NCBI GenBank assembly: GCA_017165825.1
Contig: CM029376.1
Span: 17,246,886-17,310,885, forward strand
Direction of reading: 5' to 3'
DNA from: Hepsetus odoe
Lineage: Eukaryota > Chordata > Actinopteri > Characiformes > Hepsetidae
DNA length: 64,000 nucleotides
Shown: positions 1-10,878 of the stretch, piece by piece
Numbering within the stretch: position 1 is the first letter of the stretch
How the letters are laid out: the number at the start of each line of letters is the position of its first letter
Translations under genes and position numbers: made by a program
Notes under the pieces: generated by a model
Seen by the model: the letters and a program-made list of their open reading frames with translations, nothing else
Databases searched by the model: none
Told to the model about the DNA's origin: nothing

Positions 1-45
1 GGGAGCATGGAACAACAAGAGGGAAGGGCGACGTAGAAAAAAATG

Positions 46-46
46 G

Positions 47-126
<80 letters not shown>

Positions 127-128
127 CA
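46..128. repeat. (GA)n microsatellite
   Basis: About 80 bp of near-pure GA dinucleotide with one GG interruption near 62, breaking down into gcgagagagcaag at the right edge. Simple repeat with no coding meaning. Confidence 0.97.
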
Positions 129-1091
129 AGAAAGAGCTCTCCAGAGGGATGCATGTGAATGAGTCTCACCCAGGGAGATCTTTTTAGAAGAAATTAATGA
201 TATCACGAATACATAATGGACCTTCTCAGCTCTATGGAAAAGCAAAGTTAAAGGAGAACATTTTTTCCTTCATATTTTTTTAACATCTCTTTGTACTTAG
301 CAAGATATTAAATGGTCCGGATGCCCCCGTGGCGTTCAATCGCAGATCTGTTCGTTGAAGTATCGATTTTTCAAAGCCTGTGAGCCTGTGTGTCGTGGGG
401 CATTCAGTGAAAGGGACACAATCAGAGAACAAGAGAGAGAGATTAGATTAAAAGGAGAGAATAAAGATGGAGAATGCGAAAGCCAGAGTGCTACCTTCCA
501 GCCCTGCTGCTCCACACGACACACGCAGCGAGGGGCTGGAGAGCAGCGCTAGGCTAATAGACCACCAGCCGCTCCACGTGTTTACGGCCTATTCAGACTT
601 GCTCTCGTTACTTCCCCCCGGTGCTGAGCTTGGCAGCTGCTTTTTTTTTTTGGGCTGCATCCATTTTCATCAAAGTAAAATAGTGCTTTAACACAACTTT
701 CTAATGAGAAAGGCTCTTCTGGGTCAGGTCCCAGGCACAGAATTGCTGCCGCACGACCTGTACCATTTAAACTAGATTCTGCAATGGCTTAGATCATCTT
801 GCCTTCTTGTTAAATTATTTGGGACTTGAAGAAAGTGCAGATTGTATGTTCAGTTCTCACCACATAATGGATTGTAACGGCAATGCTTTGTTTCTTAATG
901 TGAAGAACATGTCCATGGAAACAACCAAAAGTCATGTTTCCAGAGCCAGTGTCTCTTGATAAATGCAGAGAAGTTGAGGCCATTTTGGGCATCATGCTAA
1001 AGTCTAAGCAACTGATAATGAGCTATGGTGCGATTTGATATCTAGTTTGATAGTTTGATAGTGATCCGATAGTTGATTTTCACACATAATA
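129..1091. other. Unique sequence, no gene seen
   Basis: Mixed-composition single-copy-looking DNA. The part from about 340 to 640 is less AT-rich and has overlapping short frames on both strands, none with recognisable protein similarity. An 11-T run lies near 641-651. Around 1040-1075 there is a small direct repeat of tagtttgatagt. No gene, RNA or transposon is recognised. Confidence 0.5.
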
Positions 1092-1234
1092 CAGTCAGTC
1101 AGTCAGTCAATCAGTCATTGTTTGCCGCTTGTCCCAAGCGGGGTCGCGGGGGAATGCTGGAGTCCATCCCAGCTCACACAGAGCGAAGGACGGGGGACAC
1201 ACCCTGGACAGGTCGCCAACCCATCGCAGGGAGA
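1092..1234 (-). repeat. Dispersed repeat family C, copy 1
   Basis: Begins with a short (CAGT)n run. It then carries a core found again at 56526-56651, including gtcccaa(g/a)cggggtc, accctggacaggtcgcca and cccatcgcaggga. The same core, more diverged, forms the tail of the E-family copies (for example 42188-42300), so C looks like a younger relative of the E tail module. Orientation is given relative to E. Non-coding. Confidence 0.7.
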
Positions 1235-1579
1235 CATAAAACATAAAGCAATATAAGTACATCAAAAAAATATACAAAAAACATGAACATAGGCGCTTGA
1301 ATATATTGGTGTTTCAGATGATTTGGTAAAGTGCATCAAGTATTTTGTGAAAATATGAGGTAATTGCAGACTAACTTTAGCATGAAAAAAGTGTTGGCTG
1401 ATGCAGATCACCTGGTAACATTAACATTATTTATTACGTCATTGTTTATTAAAACATAATTAAATATGCAAATAGAACATTACATTTTTGTCATTATTTA
1501 CTAGCATGTGCAATGTATGGACAGTGCTGTCAAACAGGTATTAGCAGAGCTACCAAATTTTCTACTTTCAAAATTTCAG
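1235..1579. other. AT-rich unique sequence, no gene seen
   Basis: AT-rich DNA with short A and T runs and no open frame or repeat that I recognise. Confidence 0.5.
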
Positions 1580-1785
1580 GGGTGGCGGTGGTCTAGTGGT
1601 AGGATACCTTCCCAAGGCTCTATGAATCAAAGAGGTTGCCGGGTTGAATCCCACTTTTAGTACTACCACCATTGGGTTCCTGAGCAAGACCCTTAAGCCT
1701 GAATTGCTTCAAGGGGACTGTCCCTGTAATTAGGACATGGTGGCCACTCTGGATAAGAGTGTCTGCTGCAAATGCACTTGAATGT
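1580..1785 (+). mobile_element. SINE family A, copy 1 (tRNA-Glu-like head)
   Basis: Head with a polymerase III box A-like ggtggtctagtggtaggat and a box B-like gggttgaatccc, resembling tRNA-Glu. Next comes a central domain (cctgagcaagacccttaa, ccctgtaattaggacatg) and a tail with ctctggataagagtgtctgc. The tail resembles the 3' end of L2-type LINEs and of HAmo-type fish SINEs, which would supply the reverse transcriptase. Four other copies occur at 11205, 49151, 52009 and 52750. This copy is moderately diverged, with a degraded tail and no clear target duplication. Confidence 0.85.
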
Positions 1786-3938
1786 GCTATGTTTACATTA
1801 TAAGAAGAGAGTTACCATCAAGGTTATTTGCAATCTGTAAGGTCCGAATAATCTGTGTGTTTTTTTACAACATATACTACACATAATTCTCACAGTGTTT
1901 GCTTAATTGGATAAACTTAAAATTATGAATGTGATTTTGTTTCCTTTGTTGATCCCTTAAAAAACTTTGCAAGGTCCAGTCTTCTAAATAAACCGTACCC
2001 GCCTATTTCATTGAAATCTGAGAGCATCCAGAATCTTACTGGCAGGGCAGTCAGCACAGATAGGAAGATTTTCGTTTTCCTCATGACATCACAAAAAAAA
2101 GAAAAGGTCTGAAGAACAGACTTGAGTTTGATAATATGGAATGTAAATGTTGCCAATATGGAATATAAAGTGAATGTAAATGCAATCATGTAAGTCACTG
2201 GCATAGTCTATCTGTTTCTAAATCTTACCCTTAGAGACCCACAGCACTGCACTGTTTCTCAATTCCCTGCCGTGACACACATGCTCCAGCTCATGAAGAG
2301 CTCCATAATTGGCTGATGAGCTGGATCAGGGCCGTATTATAACTTCCCTTCACTACATTAAATTTGGAGGAGGACTGCGTATAAAATTGTTGTAATTTCT
2401 ACACGGTGAAACTGAAACATATGCAAATAACTTTAAAATAAAGTCTGGAATTTGTCTGAAATGTCTGATTTAAATTTTCACACTGAGGAGCAGAGGGGTA
2501 ATTAAGGAAAAATGTATCTTTGTACCGAACATTATGGAAGGGACTGTGTGTATAGTTATTTTGAGCTAAATACTTTAGGTAATATATATGCATGTATAGT
2601 TACTAGTTAATTCCACTCCATAATTAATTTTGAACAGCAGATAAGCGCAATCTTACATGCCATTCTTTATACTGCAGGGCACTGATTGCAGCTCAGATTT
2701 TTTTCACTGCCCGTGGCCAATGAGCAGCACAGAAAAAATTCAGACTTAAGTCACTAGAAAACACACTTGACCAATTGATTGGCTGCTGCTAGGCAAGATT
2801 AACAGATCATTTTAAAATGTTTGGCCACATATAAAAAGCTTATGACACCAGGTGTAGTAAACACATGAAACGTAATGGCTAATTAGTACAGTTGACCCAG
2901 ATATGAGCTGGATAGGTTAAATTAGATATAACGCTTCTTTACTTTCAAGTCAGCAAAGGTATGGAAACCTGAGACAATTACAGGTGTTTGTTGTTACACA
3001 GGTATGTCCTGTTAGAATTATTATTATTTTTAATTAGTTTATTAGTTTTCATTTAATACTGAGCAAAAGACAATAAATTGGTTGGTTAAGGAATATGCAA
3101 CCAAATAGTATGTTTTTACTTATTTATGTTGAAACATTCTGTGTTGATACCTTTGCTCTCGTTAAACTGGGTGGTCAGATAAAAATGGTATATATATTTT
3201 TTTATGTAATGAAACAAATCTTAATGTAAATACAAGGACATACAAACTGGAAGTCTGAGCTCTGCTCTCATATTGATCTTTTGATCTTCAGCCCCAGTGT
3301 TCTGGTGAATTAGCCTTGGTGTTCCAATAATTTTGAAGAAAACTGTATCTAGTATTATTTGTTGATTGCTGAGAGTGCATTTTTTGAATAGGGTTCAGTA
3401 AAGGTTCAACAGGTCTTGTGCTGTGTGTCTTTATGTTGATTCTGATAATATGTGTTGTACAGCTGCTTAAGTAGTGTGCTTTTATTGTGTTTACTTTAAA
3501 GCTTGTGGCTGAAGGTTCTTCCTGATGGAAAGCTATTAGTGCTCTAGTTGCTTTTGTGTGCATCATTAGAATGACAGAAGTTCAATAAGTAATGGTTATG
3601 GAAACAATTAAGGTTATGATATGAGGAACATTTGTTGCATTAGATAACTCATGGATGTCCGCAGGCACAAAAAAAAAACCCACCAGTGATACAACGTAGA
3701 CAATATAAGACAGCAGATTATAAAATCTGGGGTATTATTTTATGTGTTGAATAAAACCAGTTCAGCCACAAATTGGTGAAACAATTGTTTCTATATTAAA
3801 GCTCCACTTGTGATAAAACAAGCACCAGGAGGGAGAAAAAACGGAACAGGGTCTTACACTGAAACTGATGATTTCTGAGCTTAAAAAGAGAAAGTTCAAT
3901 AACAAGAGATAGGATTGGAAATAAATGACCTTTTTTTC
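1786..3938. other. AT-rich unique sequence, no gene seen
   Basis: About 2.1 kb without a recognisable gene. A perfect 10-bp inverted repeat lies at 2285-2294/2316-2325. The stretch 3290-3570 has a possible ancient Tc1-like end (ccaataattttga near 3325), but I cannot support it further. A short T run sits near 3196-3203 and an A run near 3668-3678. Confidence 0.5.
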
Positions 3939-4254
3939 ATCAACCCATCCATCCACCAATTATCAGAGCCACTTATCCTAACTAGGGCACAGGGGGATGA
4001 GGGAGTTTATCCCAGTGCTCATAGGGCAAGAAAAAGAGAAAACACCCTGGGGAAGTTGTGAGTGCATCACAGAGCAGACACAGTCTCATACCCCGGGGCC
4101 TGACATGCAGTTCACTTAACATACATATCTTTTGACTGTGGGAGGAAACCCACTCAGACAGGGGAAGAATATACACACTCTCAACAGAAAGGACTCAGGC
4201 CTCTCCACCTGGGAATCAAACTCAACTCAAAACACAACTAACCATAGCACCACC
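3939..4254 (-). repeat. E-family dispersed repeat, copy 1
   Basis: Read on the minus strand this starts with a tRNA-like head (box B-like gattcccagg at about 4210) and runs through the blocks matching gactgtgggaggaaaccc and cagttcacttaacatac. It ends in the tail module (acttatcctaactagggcac) and (GGAT)n. The same order of blocks recurs at 19081, 22319, 35450, 37971, 42165, 46860 and 57370. It is old and non-coding. The tRNA-like head suggests SINE ancestry, but I cannot exclude a non-autonomous DNA element. Confidence 0.65.
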
Positions 4255-4746
4255 AAAATACCCCATTTCTATGCAGATGGTAAATATAATATACAGCAAA
4301 GTTTCAATCTCATGATTGTGAAATTATGAAATTCTCTGAAGAATATACATTTAGCATGATTCTAAAGGAAAACATCCATTATAAGTCAGCATTCTAGATG
4401 GGCTGCCAACATTTTACCCCAGCCCTCAGAACCCTTTTCAAGCATGATTGTTTGAATAGTCTCCCATCCACTTCTCCACAGGGCCTGGGCAGCAGCGCGC
4501 TGAAGAAGATTCAATTTGAGTTGCATTGTGTTGCCGTGCACCCACTCATCAGATTCTACAATATATATGACAACCTTGATCCTGTCGTGTGTTGATAAGT
4601 GTTCTGCATGGTCTGCTCAGGTCGACGGAATTCAATCAAATGACAGGTCCTTATGGCTTCTGTTTCACAATAAAGCTAGCAGCACTTGAATGGAGAAGAA
4701 TGAAAAGCTATAGAAAAGGTTATACTTTTGAATTATTGTTTATCCT
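4255..4746. other. Unique sequence, no gene seen
   Basis: No recognisable gene or repeat. A 65-codon frame at 4398-4595 has no family resemblance. Confidence 0.45.
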
Positions 4747-4778
4747 TGAATGAATGAATGAATGAATGAATGAACGAA
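4747..4778. repeat. (TGAA)n microsatellite
   Basis: About eight units of a TGAA tetranucleotide, ending in diverged tgaacgaacc. A TC-rich low-complexity stretch follows at about 4840-4935. Confidence 0.95.
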
Positions 4779-6905
4779 CCCCATTCCACTGTATGTTTCT
4801 ACCGCACTCTCAGTCCTTTACCATCTTTACCTAGGCTTATTTCTCTCTTTCTCTCTCTCTGTCTCTCTTTCATTCTCACGTTGTCTCTACGTCCTTATCT
4901 CTTTGTCTCACTTATTCTCACTCTTTCTCTCTTTTTCGTTTATATCTACCTCCAGAGGAGTCATTAGCCATAGCTGACGGTCTAACCTTGGCCATCGTTA
5001 CTCAGCTCATTGCCACGTTGGCTGGGTCTATCTCTGGGAGTCAACCCTGCATTTAAATGATGGAAATCAGTACAGCACAAAGCCAACTCCAATTAGTCTG
5101 GTGTGTCAGCATTGCGGGCTGCATAATGTACATTTGCCCATCCCATGTGTTTTCCTGGCTTAGAAGTGCACCATAGTCACGGGTGTTAATGGTGTATGTG
5201 CATGTGTGTGTGTGTCTGTGTGTGTGTGTCAGCCAAAGAGAGATTATCAACCACCCAGCAGAACTGTAAAAGTAATAAAACATAATATAATTAGATGCCA
5301 AGAACAAAGTTAGTGCATCTACGTGACCCAGTAAGGTTCCAATAAGCCTACTAAGCCTTAAATCTAGTGCGCTGAATAGTTTTAAACAAAAGCACACATT
5401 CTTGATGAGGTCTTTCCCTCTTTTCAGGAACATGTCTTTGTCAAAATGTTCTTACAAAATTGTAATAGTAAACCAGCACACGTCTTCAATTTTGTCCACC
5501 TATAAACTCTAGACAATATATCCAAAAGTTTTCCTTCTAACAATGGACCACACACACTAACCCTTTTGTTGTTGTTTTTCAGAGAAACAGAGTAAATTGG
5601 CTGTCTTCATAGCTCCTGTTTTATCTGAGTGTTGTTTTCCTTCCTGGGCCATCCGTCCCTATACTCTCATTACAGTGAGGTAGAAAGCAAGGCTCAAGAC
5701 AGGACTGAATCAATAGCAAAGCCCATAGAACCTCCAATGGCAGGTCTCAGAGTGAAGGTATAGCCTTTGTGTCCATAATCTTCAACTTTTTGCCAGAGGA
5801 CATGTCCAATAAATGTATTCATTAATGCTAAGGTGACACATTTATATGCTTTATGTTACAAAGTACCAATCTGAACACTTTCAGTTCATAGTTTTCAGTC
5901 ATGTGCCTTAGTCCTGGAGACCTGTTGATATCCATCCCAGTCTAAAATATTTCCTCCTATTCCAACTAATCAAATATTTCAAACAAATTATAAGTTTTGG
6001 ACTTTAAATCATTATGGATTCTGCACCCATTCCAGTATTTCAGTCACTTTAAACAACTACAACTTAACTTCTTTAAGTTTTCAGACCAAACATGAACTTC
6101 CCCTTTAACTAAACAACATTAAATACCTATTGTTAGCTTACTGTAGCTATGGCTATGTCCTGAGCTATATCTTGTAACTACTGGACATGCACTCAGCAAT
6201 GAAGTATGTAAAGTATAGAGATATGTTATTTGGAATGTGTCATCCATCATCCATTCGGCCCACACTATCAAACAGTGCCCGAAAAATAAGACTAAAAGTA
6301 CTGTCATTAAAATACTTGAGCTCATCTTGAGGAACAGTCACTGCAAAGGCATGTTGAATACTGGTTTCCATCCTGTAGTTCTCTCCCCAGGGACAAGGAT
6401 ATTTCTAATGGCATAATTAGGATTCCCAACAGAAATATCCAATAATATCCAATTAGATAATTGTTTTTTTTTTTTTTGCAAAAGTTTTTGGGCTAAACTT
6501 GGGTAAAACAATGTACATGATGAGCAATGAAAAAAAGCTTTGTTTTGCCCTCCAGGTGACTGGATCTTCAAGGGTCGCGTGAAGGTCACGTGAAATCTAA
6601 AAATAGGGATATACTTAACAGCTTGGGCTGATTTAATTGTTGCTCAGAAAAAGAAAAAAAAAACAGATCAATATTCATAGCTCCAAGCAGCAGCGTGGGT
6701 CCTGACATATTGAGGTAATTGTTGAATTGTCAAAGCAATGCAGAAATACAATATTTTCCATGAACCCATACACATTGTACATTGTAACATTTGATTAATG
6801 AAAGACACAGATTGAACAGCGAGAGGGTATTTCATGAGTTGACACCAGGACACACGCTCACGTTGAATGGGAAAGCATGAAGTGTTAAGCGCTGAAGAAT
6901 ATTAA
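4779..6905. other. Unique sequence with simple repeats, no gene seen
   Basis: Contains TC-rich sequence (4840-4935), a short interrupted TG repeat (5205-5230) and a 14-T run at 6464-6477. The 126-codon minus-strand frame at 5053-5433 is low-complexity in part (histidine/threonine from the TG repeat) and matches no family I know. Confidence 0.5.
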
Positions 6906-7156
6906 GGGGCAGTGGTGGCCTTGTGGTTAGGTAGTTGGACACAGTCTCTGAAGATTGTGGGTTCAAACCCCTTACCAGTAGGTTGCCCTGAGATACCCTT
7001 GAGCAAGGTACCATCCCTGTCACTGCTCCCTGGGTGCTTTCATAGTTGCCCCCTGCTGCATGGGTTAAATGCAGAGGCCCAATTTTGTTGTGGTTCAGTG
7101 TGTGCTGTGCTGTGACCTCGCAATGACGAGAACAGTCACTTTAACTTCACTTTCAT
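6906..7156 (+). mobile_element. SINE family B, copy 1
   Basis: Full-length-looking copy. The head is ggggcagtggtggcc with box A-like tggttaggtagt and box B-like gggttcaaaccc. The central part is gagcaaggtaccatccctg with actgctccctgggtgc, followed by ctgccccctgctgcatg and gggttaaatgcagaggc. The tail is ctgtgctgtgacctcgcaatgac and ends in cactttcatt. It is one of nine copies in the window (6906, 8329, 21139, 21752, 29862, 30875, 47015, 55380, 56652). The element is tRNA-derived and depends on a LINE for retrotransposition. Confidence 0.88.
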
Positions 7157-7258
7157 TTGATTCATACATGCTTTTGCAAGATTCTAAAATAATCAGCTTT
7201 AATTGGGTAATTCAATATGGGGTATAAATAAAAAATTCAACATATATAAAAAATTCAG
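7157..7258. other. AT-rich spacer
   Basis: Short AT-rich spacer between SINE B copy 1 and the 7259-7640 block. Nothing recognised. Confidence 0.4.
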
Positions 7259-7640
7259 TTGACAATTTTTGTGAATCTTGTTTTTAAAATCATATCTGCC
7301 AAGTTTGGTGAAGATTGGTCAAACTGTGCATCCTGTGGAAAAACTGTGAACACTGATAAATCTAATATGGCGGCCAAATCAGTTGGAATGGCCCCCCATG
7401 TTATTTGTTTGCTCAGTGACAATCAGGCTCTTTTTTTGTACACATTTCTCCTTACCTTGAAAAGTTGATGTTAAAGATAATTTGGACATCTGAAGCTTGT
7501 TTCTTTAATGTTTGACCACAAATATGAAGTAAATGAATCTTGATGAAAATGATTTATTTGGCTAAGGCTAATGTAGCTTTTTTAGTTTTGCAATTGAGCT
7601 TTTATAGCTTTTTCTGCTTATTTTGAATTTTTGACTGGAT
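7259..7640. repeat. Possible old DNA-transposon remnant
   Basis: Contains ccaagtttggtgaagattgg and aatatggcggccaaa, phrases I associate with non-coding interiors of old fish DNA transposons. There is no second copy in the window and no terminal repeats were found, so the call is weak. Confidence 0.25.
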
Positions 7641-8328
7641 ATATGACCCGAACGAAAGTTTTTCTCACTATCATAGCTACTTATTTACATATGCAGAAAG
7701 TGGCTTATTGTGTGAACTAAAAGTTTGAGCAGGTCCTTTAAAAATGACACGTCCAGAGCCCAGAAAGTATCTCTGAAAATACATTAGGTGAGGAAAAAAA
7801 CGGGTTATGAAGAAGGATAGAACTGACTGCATGGCTCTGTGATGTACTGGTCTACATGTGCTTAGTTTCACAGTTGGCATCAGGATCACCATGTGGCAGC
7901 TCTGTGTTTCACAGGATGTCTGTGCATTAGTGTCCAGCAGCTGCCACGCTGGCACTGATGTTGCCCTTGATAAGCAGCGAGAGGCTTGGTGCTGCTTCAC
8001 TGATTCACTGCTATTAGCAACACAGCACTTGGTCCAGAGCACTGTACCACTCTGGGTGACGATCATCCAACCCTGCACAGACACCCAAATAACTCTTGAC
8101 TTGAAGTGCTAAGAGCTCCTTATCAGGTAGAAAGAGGCATATTTAGGCATCTGGGTGTCCATGAAATTAAACATCATCTTCATCCTGTTATTTTTTTTTC
8201 AGGCCCTTTTTCAAATGACTACATTGAGATGTTTAGTTGATTAATTCCAAAGTTATGTATAGATTTAATGCAGAATTATAACCATTATAATTAGCATTAA
8301 TTACTGTGATTTTATATATATTCAATCA
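7641..8328. other. Unique sequence with opposed open frames
   Basis: A 135-codon minus-strand frame (7677-8084) overlaps an 84-codon plus-strand frame (7858-8112) in less AT-rich DNA. Neither shows a domain, motif or composition I recognise as a real protein. Could be chance or conserved non-coding DNA. Confidence 0.35.
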
Positions 8329-8521
8329 GGTGGCAGTGGTTGCCTAGCAGTTAAGGAACAAGGTCCCATGATCGGAAGGTTGTGGTGTCGAATCCTGGAC
8401 CAGTAGGTTGCCTTGAGGTACCCCTGAGCAAGGTACTGTCTCCATCACTGCTCCATGCATTTCATTGCATTACACTGTGTGTTGTGTTTCACAAAGACAG
8501 TCACTTTCACTTCACTTCATT
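8329..8521 (+). mobile_element. SINE family B, copy 2 (internally deleted)
   Basis: Head tggcagtggttgcctagcag with box B-like gtgtcgaatcctgg, central cctgagcaaggtactgtct, and tail cactttcacttcacttcat. The segment between the central block and the tail is shortened compared with the copy at 6906. Confidence 0.8.
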
Positions 8522-8761
8522 TCCCTGGTACAGAATGTTCACATATTTACATATTTATTAATGTTGTAAGTGTCATTTATTTCCAGCATCATGAGTCTGT
8601 ATAAGGGTCCCATGTACTCCAGTTCCATTTGCCTTTATGTCGCCCATAGTAGGGGGAGCCATTGTTAGTAGGGTCACCTCATCCTGTTATTGTCTCCTAC
8701 CTTGCTTAGGTGTTTGGTTTTTTTGATTACATAAGCGCTTGTGCTTCATTTAATCTTTGTC
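8522..8761. other. Unique spacer, no gene seen
   Basis: No gene or repeat recognised. Confidence 0.4.
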
Positions 8762-8813
8762 ACATTTACATTTACAGCATTTAGCAGATGCTCTCAACCA
8801 GAGCCACTTATAA
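8762..8813 (-). mobile_element. Isolated L2/HAmo-type 3' tail fragment
   Basis: About 50 bp matching, on the minus strand, the tail shared by family A SINEs: acatttacatttacagcatt followed by agcagatgctctcaaccaga. No head or central domain is present. It is either a very short 5'-truncated SINE A or the end of the partner LINE. Confidence 0.7.
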
Positions 8814-10034
8814 CAATGCGTTGTTTCCAAATTTGGTCTTCATGCTAGTAACCAGCTACAATCTGCAATGGTGATTAAGTGTTACAACCAAGTATCAAAC
8901 TTATTAGTGACTAGTACCAAAAGAAAGTGCCAATAAAAGCTGTTTTTTTTCATCAGGTTTCATAAAAGCAATGATACAATATTTTCTTTTCTTTTTACAA
9001 ACAGAAATCAAAGGTATTGATACTGTGAGAAATATGCACTTTTTACAGAATTCTTTTCTTTGTTCTATAACATCTGAAGTGTGAAATAATTCTTACAAAA
9101 CTGCAAGAGGCTTTTGTTTGCATTATTAACATGCAAAAACTGTGACCTCTAAATTTGAAGCAAGAATTTATAATAATAATAATCATCATCATCATCATCT
9201 CTACTGCAATCACAGATAAAACTGAGAATAAGTATATAGTATTACTCATTTTATGGAACCAAAACCTACCTAAGGGCACATATAAAAGTCATGCTCTTCA
9301 GATGATGTCACTTCCCCCACCTGTAACCCATATACTTACAACACCGGCACTACCAAGACGTACTCAAGCACACCAAAGCAAGAGGAGCTCTCACACACAT
9401 CACACTTTGCAGGGGCTTATGAGAAGTCTACAGTTCTCTAAATCAAAGACCTATAGCAAGCGAAAAAATTTCTACAGAGCATGAGGACTGCTCATATCCA
9501 CTCACTGCAACTAAACCATAAAACAGCATACAATGCGGCACTCATCCAGAAGCACTGAGAATAAGCTGCCGTTGAATTGAACATATTGTTAAAAGACATC
9601 CCAATGATCCTTTGAGATGAAGCCCAAGAGCCTAAAATGTACAGACAGACCTGCATAAATAAGAGAATGTTAAAACCTTTATAAGGAGAATCAAAAGCAG
9701 ATTTTTATAGAATAAAGCATAAAACAGCATAAAATATAATACAGCAGGTAAATGAGTATATTTGGATTATGTTACTACTAAAACATCCAGGTTGTACCTT
9801 TACTGCTTTGTGACATCTGGAATTGTTAAAATGCTTTATTAAATAAAATAAAAAAATCTCAACCTATTCACTCACATCTGCCGATTACAACAAAACTGTG
9901 ACTGTAATTTACCAGCTATAAAAGCTGTTACACAAAAGCAGATGAAGTGTTTTACAAGAAAAGGATGGAGCAGCACAATATGAAATGCAATAAGAAGAAG
10001 TATAATATTTAAAGGGCCAATATTTAACTACTTC
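8814..10034. other. Unique sequence with a TAA/TCA trinucleotide repeat
   Basis: A short compound (TAA)n(TCA)n repeat lies at 9170-9199. Otherwise AT-rich unique DNA. The 109-codon frame at 9155-9484 begins inside the trinucleotide repeat and is not convincing. Confidence 0.45.
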
Positions 10035-10081
10035 ATTTATTGTGATGCTCATCAGGCATCCTGATGAGCATCACAATAAAT
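10035..10081. repeat. Perfect 22-bp inverted repeat with 3-nt loop
   Basis: The arm at 10035-10056 (atttattgtgatgctcatca plus gg) is the exact reverse complement of 10060-10081, separated only by cat. The stem has no mismatch. It is shorter than a typical animal pre-miRNA and has a minimal loop, so a cruciform-prone palindrome or a remnant of a foldback insertion is more likely than a small RNA gene. Confidence 0.95.
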
Positions 10082-10865
10082 TGCCAACTTATTTAATCGT
10101 GCATGCTGCCTGCTAGAGTACATTAACCTGCAGAAACTTTGACTTGCCAACTGTGAAAAGTGTCAATTGAATCAATAAAAACGACAGACCATCGATTACC
10201 TCCCAGTTCATCTGCATTAATACACACTCTTCCAGTTGGCCAGCAAATGTTAAGAAATAATGTCACAACCGTTTAACCGGTTTTTGTCAGAGTAATATGC
10301 CGTTAGATTCTGAGCTTACTCTAGAGATACAAGTTCTTAGCAGAGGTTTTGATGAAATCCTCAGTTTTTTTTTTTGAAAAACACAGTCTGCAGAGAGCGG
10401 TGTGTTTGGGAACATTGCCGAACCCAGCCGGTGTATGACCATGGCTCTGACCACAGACATGGCAGGAGCGATCAGTGTCATATTTTCTGGGAAGCAGTGT
10501 TTGACTAATGAGCAGTGCTGACAGGGTTGTGGAGAGGTGCTTGCTGAGTGGAACACATTTGTTCTTCTCTGGTCCGGTGAGAGGTCTGTCAGAGACAGAG
10601 ACAGAGAAATGACCAGCAGTCAGCCCCAAGGTGCCCTCCCTGTACTGGCACTCTGACAAATTGACCATAGGGGACAAGGTTGGCTCAAACTGCCAGTGAG
10701 ATTAAGAGGTTTTGAATGTTTGTGATGGCTTCCATAGCAAGAGCCTGTTAGATTCTGAGTGCATGCATAAATGTTTATAAATGGGATATCTTCTGCAGGC
10801 AGCAAAATCCTGAAAAGGAGGCTATTTAGATAAACAGAAATATTGTCAACAAGACGGTCTAAACA
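10082..10865. other. Unique sequence, no gene seen
   Basis: Overlapping short minus-strand frames at 10287-10877 are mutually incompatible and unrecognised. Composition is less AT-rich around 10380-10690. No transposon recognised. Confidence 0.4.
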
Positions 10866-10878
10866 TGTTCCAACCACA
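10866..10878. repeat. Left target-site duplication of LINE G1
   Basis: tgttccaaccaca, repeated exactly at 11694-11706, on either side of the LINE body. Confidence 0.9.

Noticed and set aside
1092..1130. CRISPR-like CAGT repeats
   Set aside because: A short microsatellite at the edge of a dispersed repeat. No spacer structure, and the window is eukaryotic.
3290..3570. Fourth Tc1-like relic suggested by ccaataattttga
   Set aside because: A single short word with no transposase similarity or matching end nearby.
10060..10081. Hammerhead-ribozyme-like CTGATGAG in the hairpin arm
   Set aside because: No following stem II and no GAAA core at the needed distance. The match is only seven or eight bases inside a perfect palindrome.
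10035..10081. Hairpin as a microRNA precursor
   Set aside because: A 22-bp stem with a 3-nt loop and no flanking paired region is too short for normal Drosha/Dicer processing.
10287..10877. Host gene in three overlapping minus-strand frames
   Set aside because: The frames are mutually exclusive, unrecognised, and typical of shadow frames in balanced-composition DNA.
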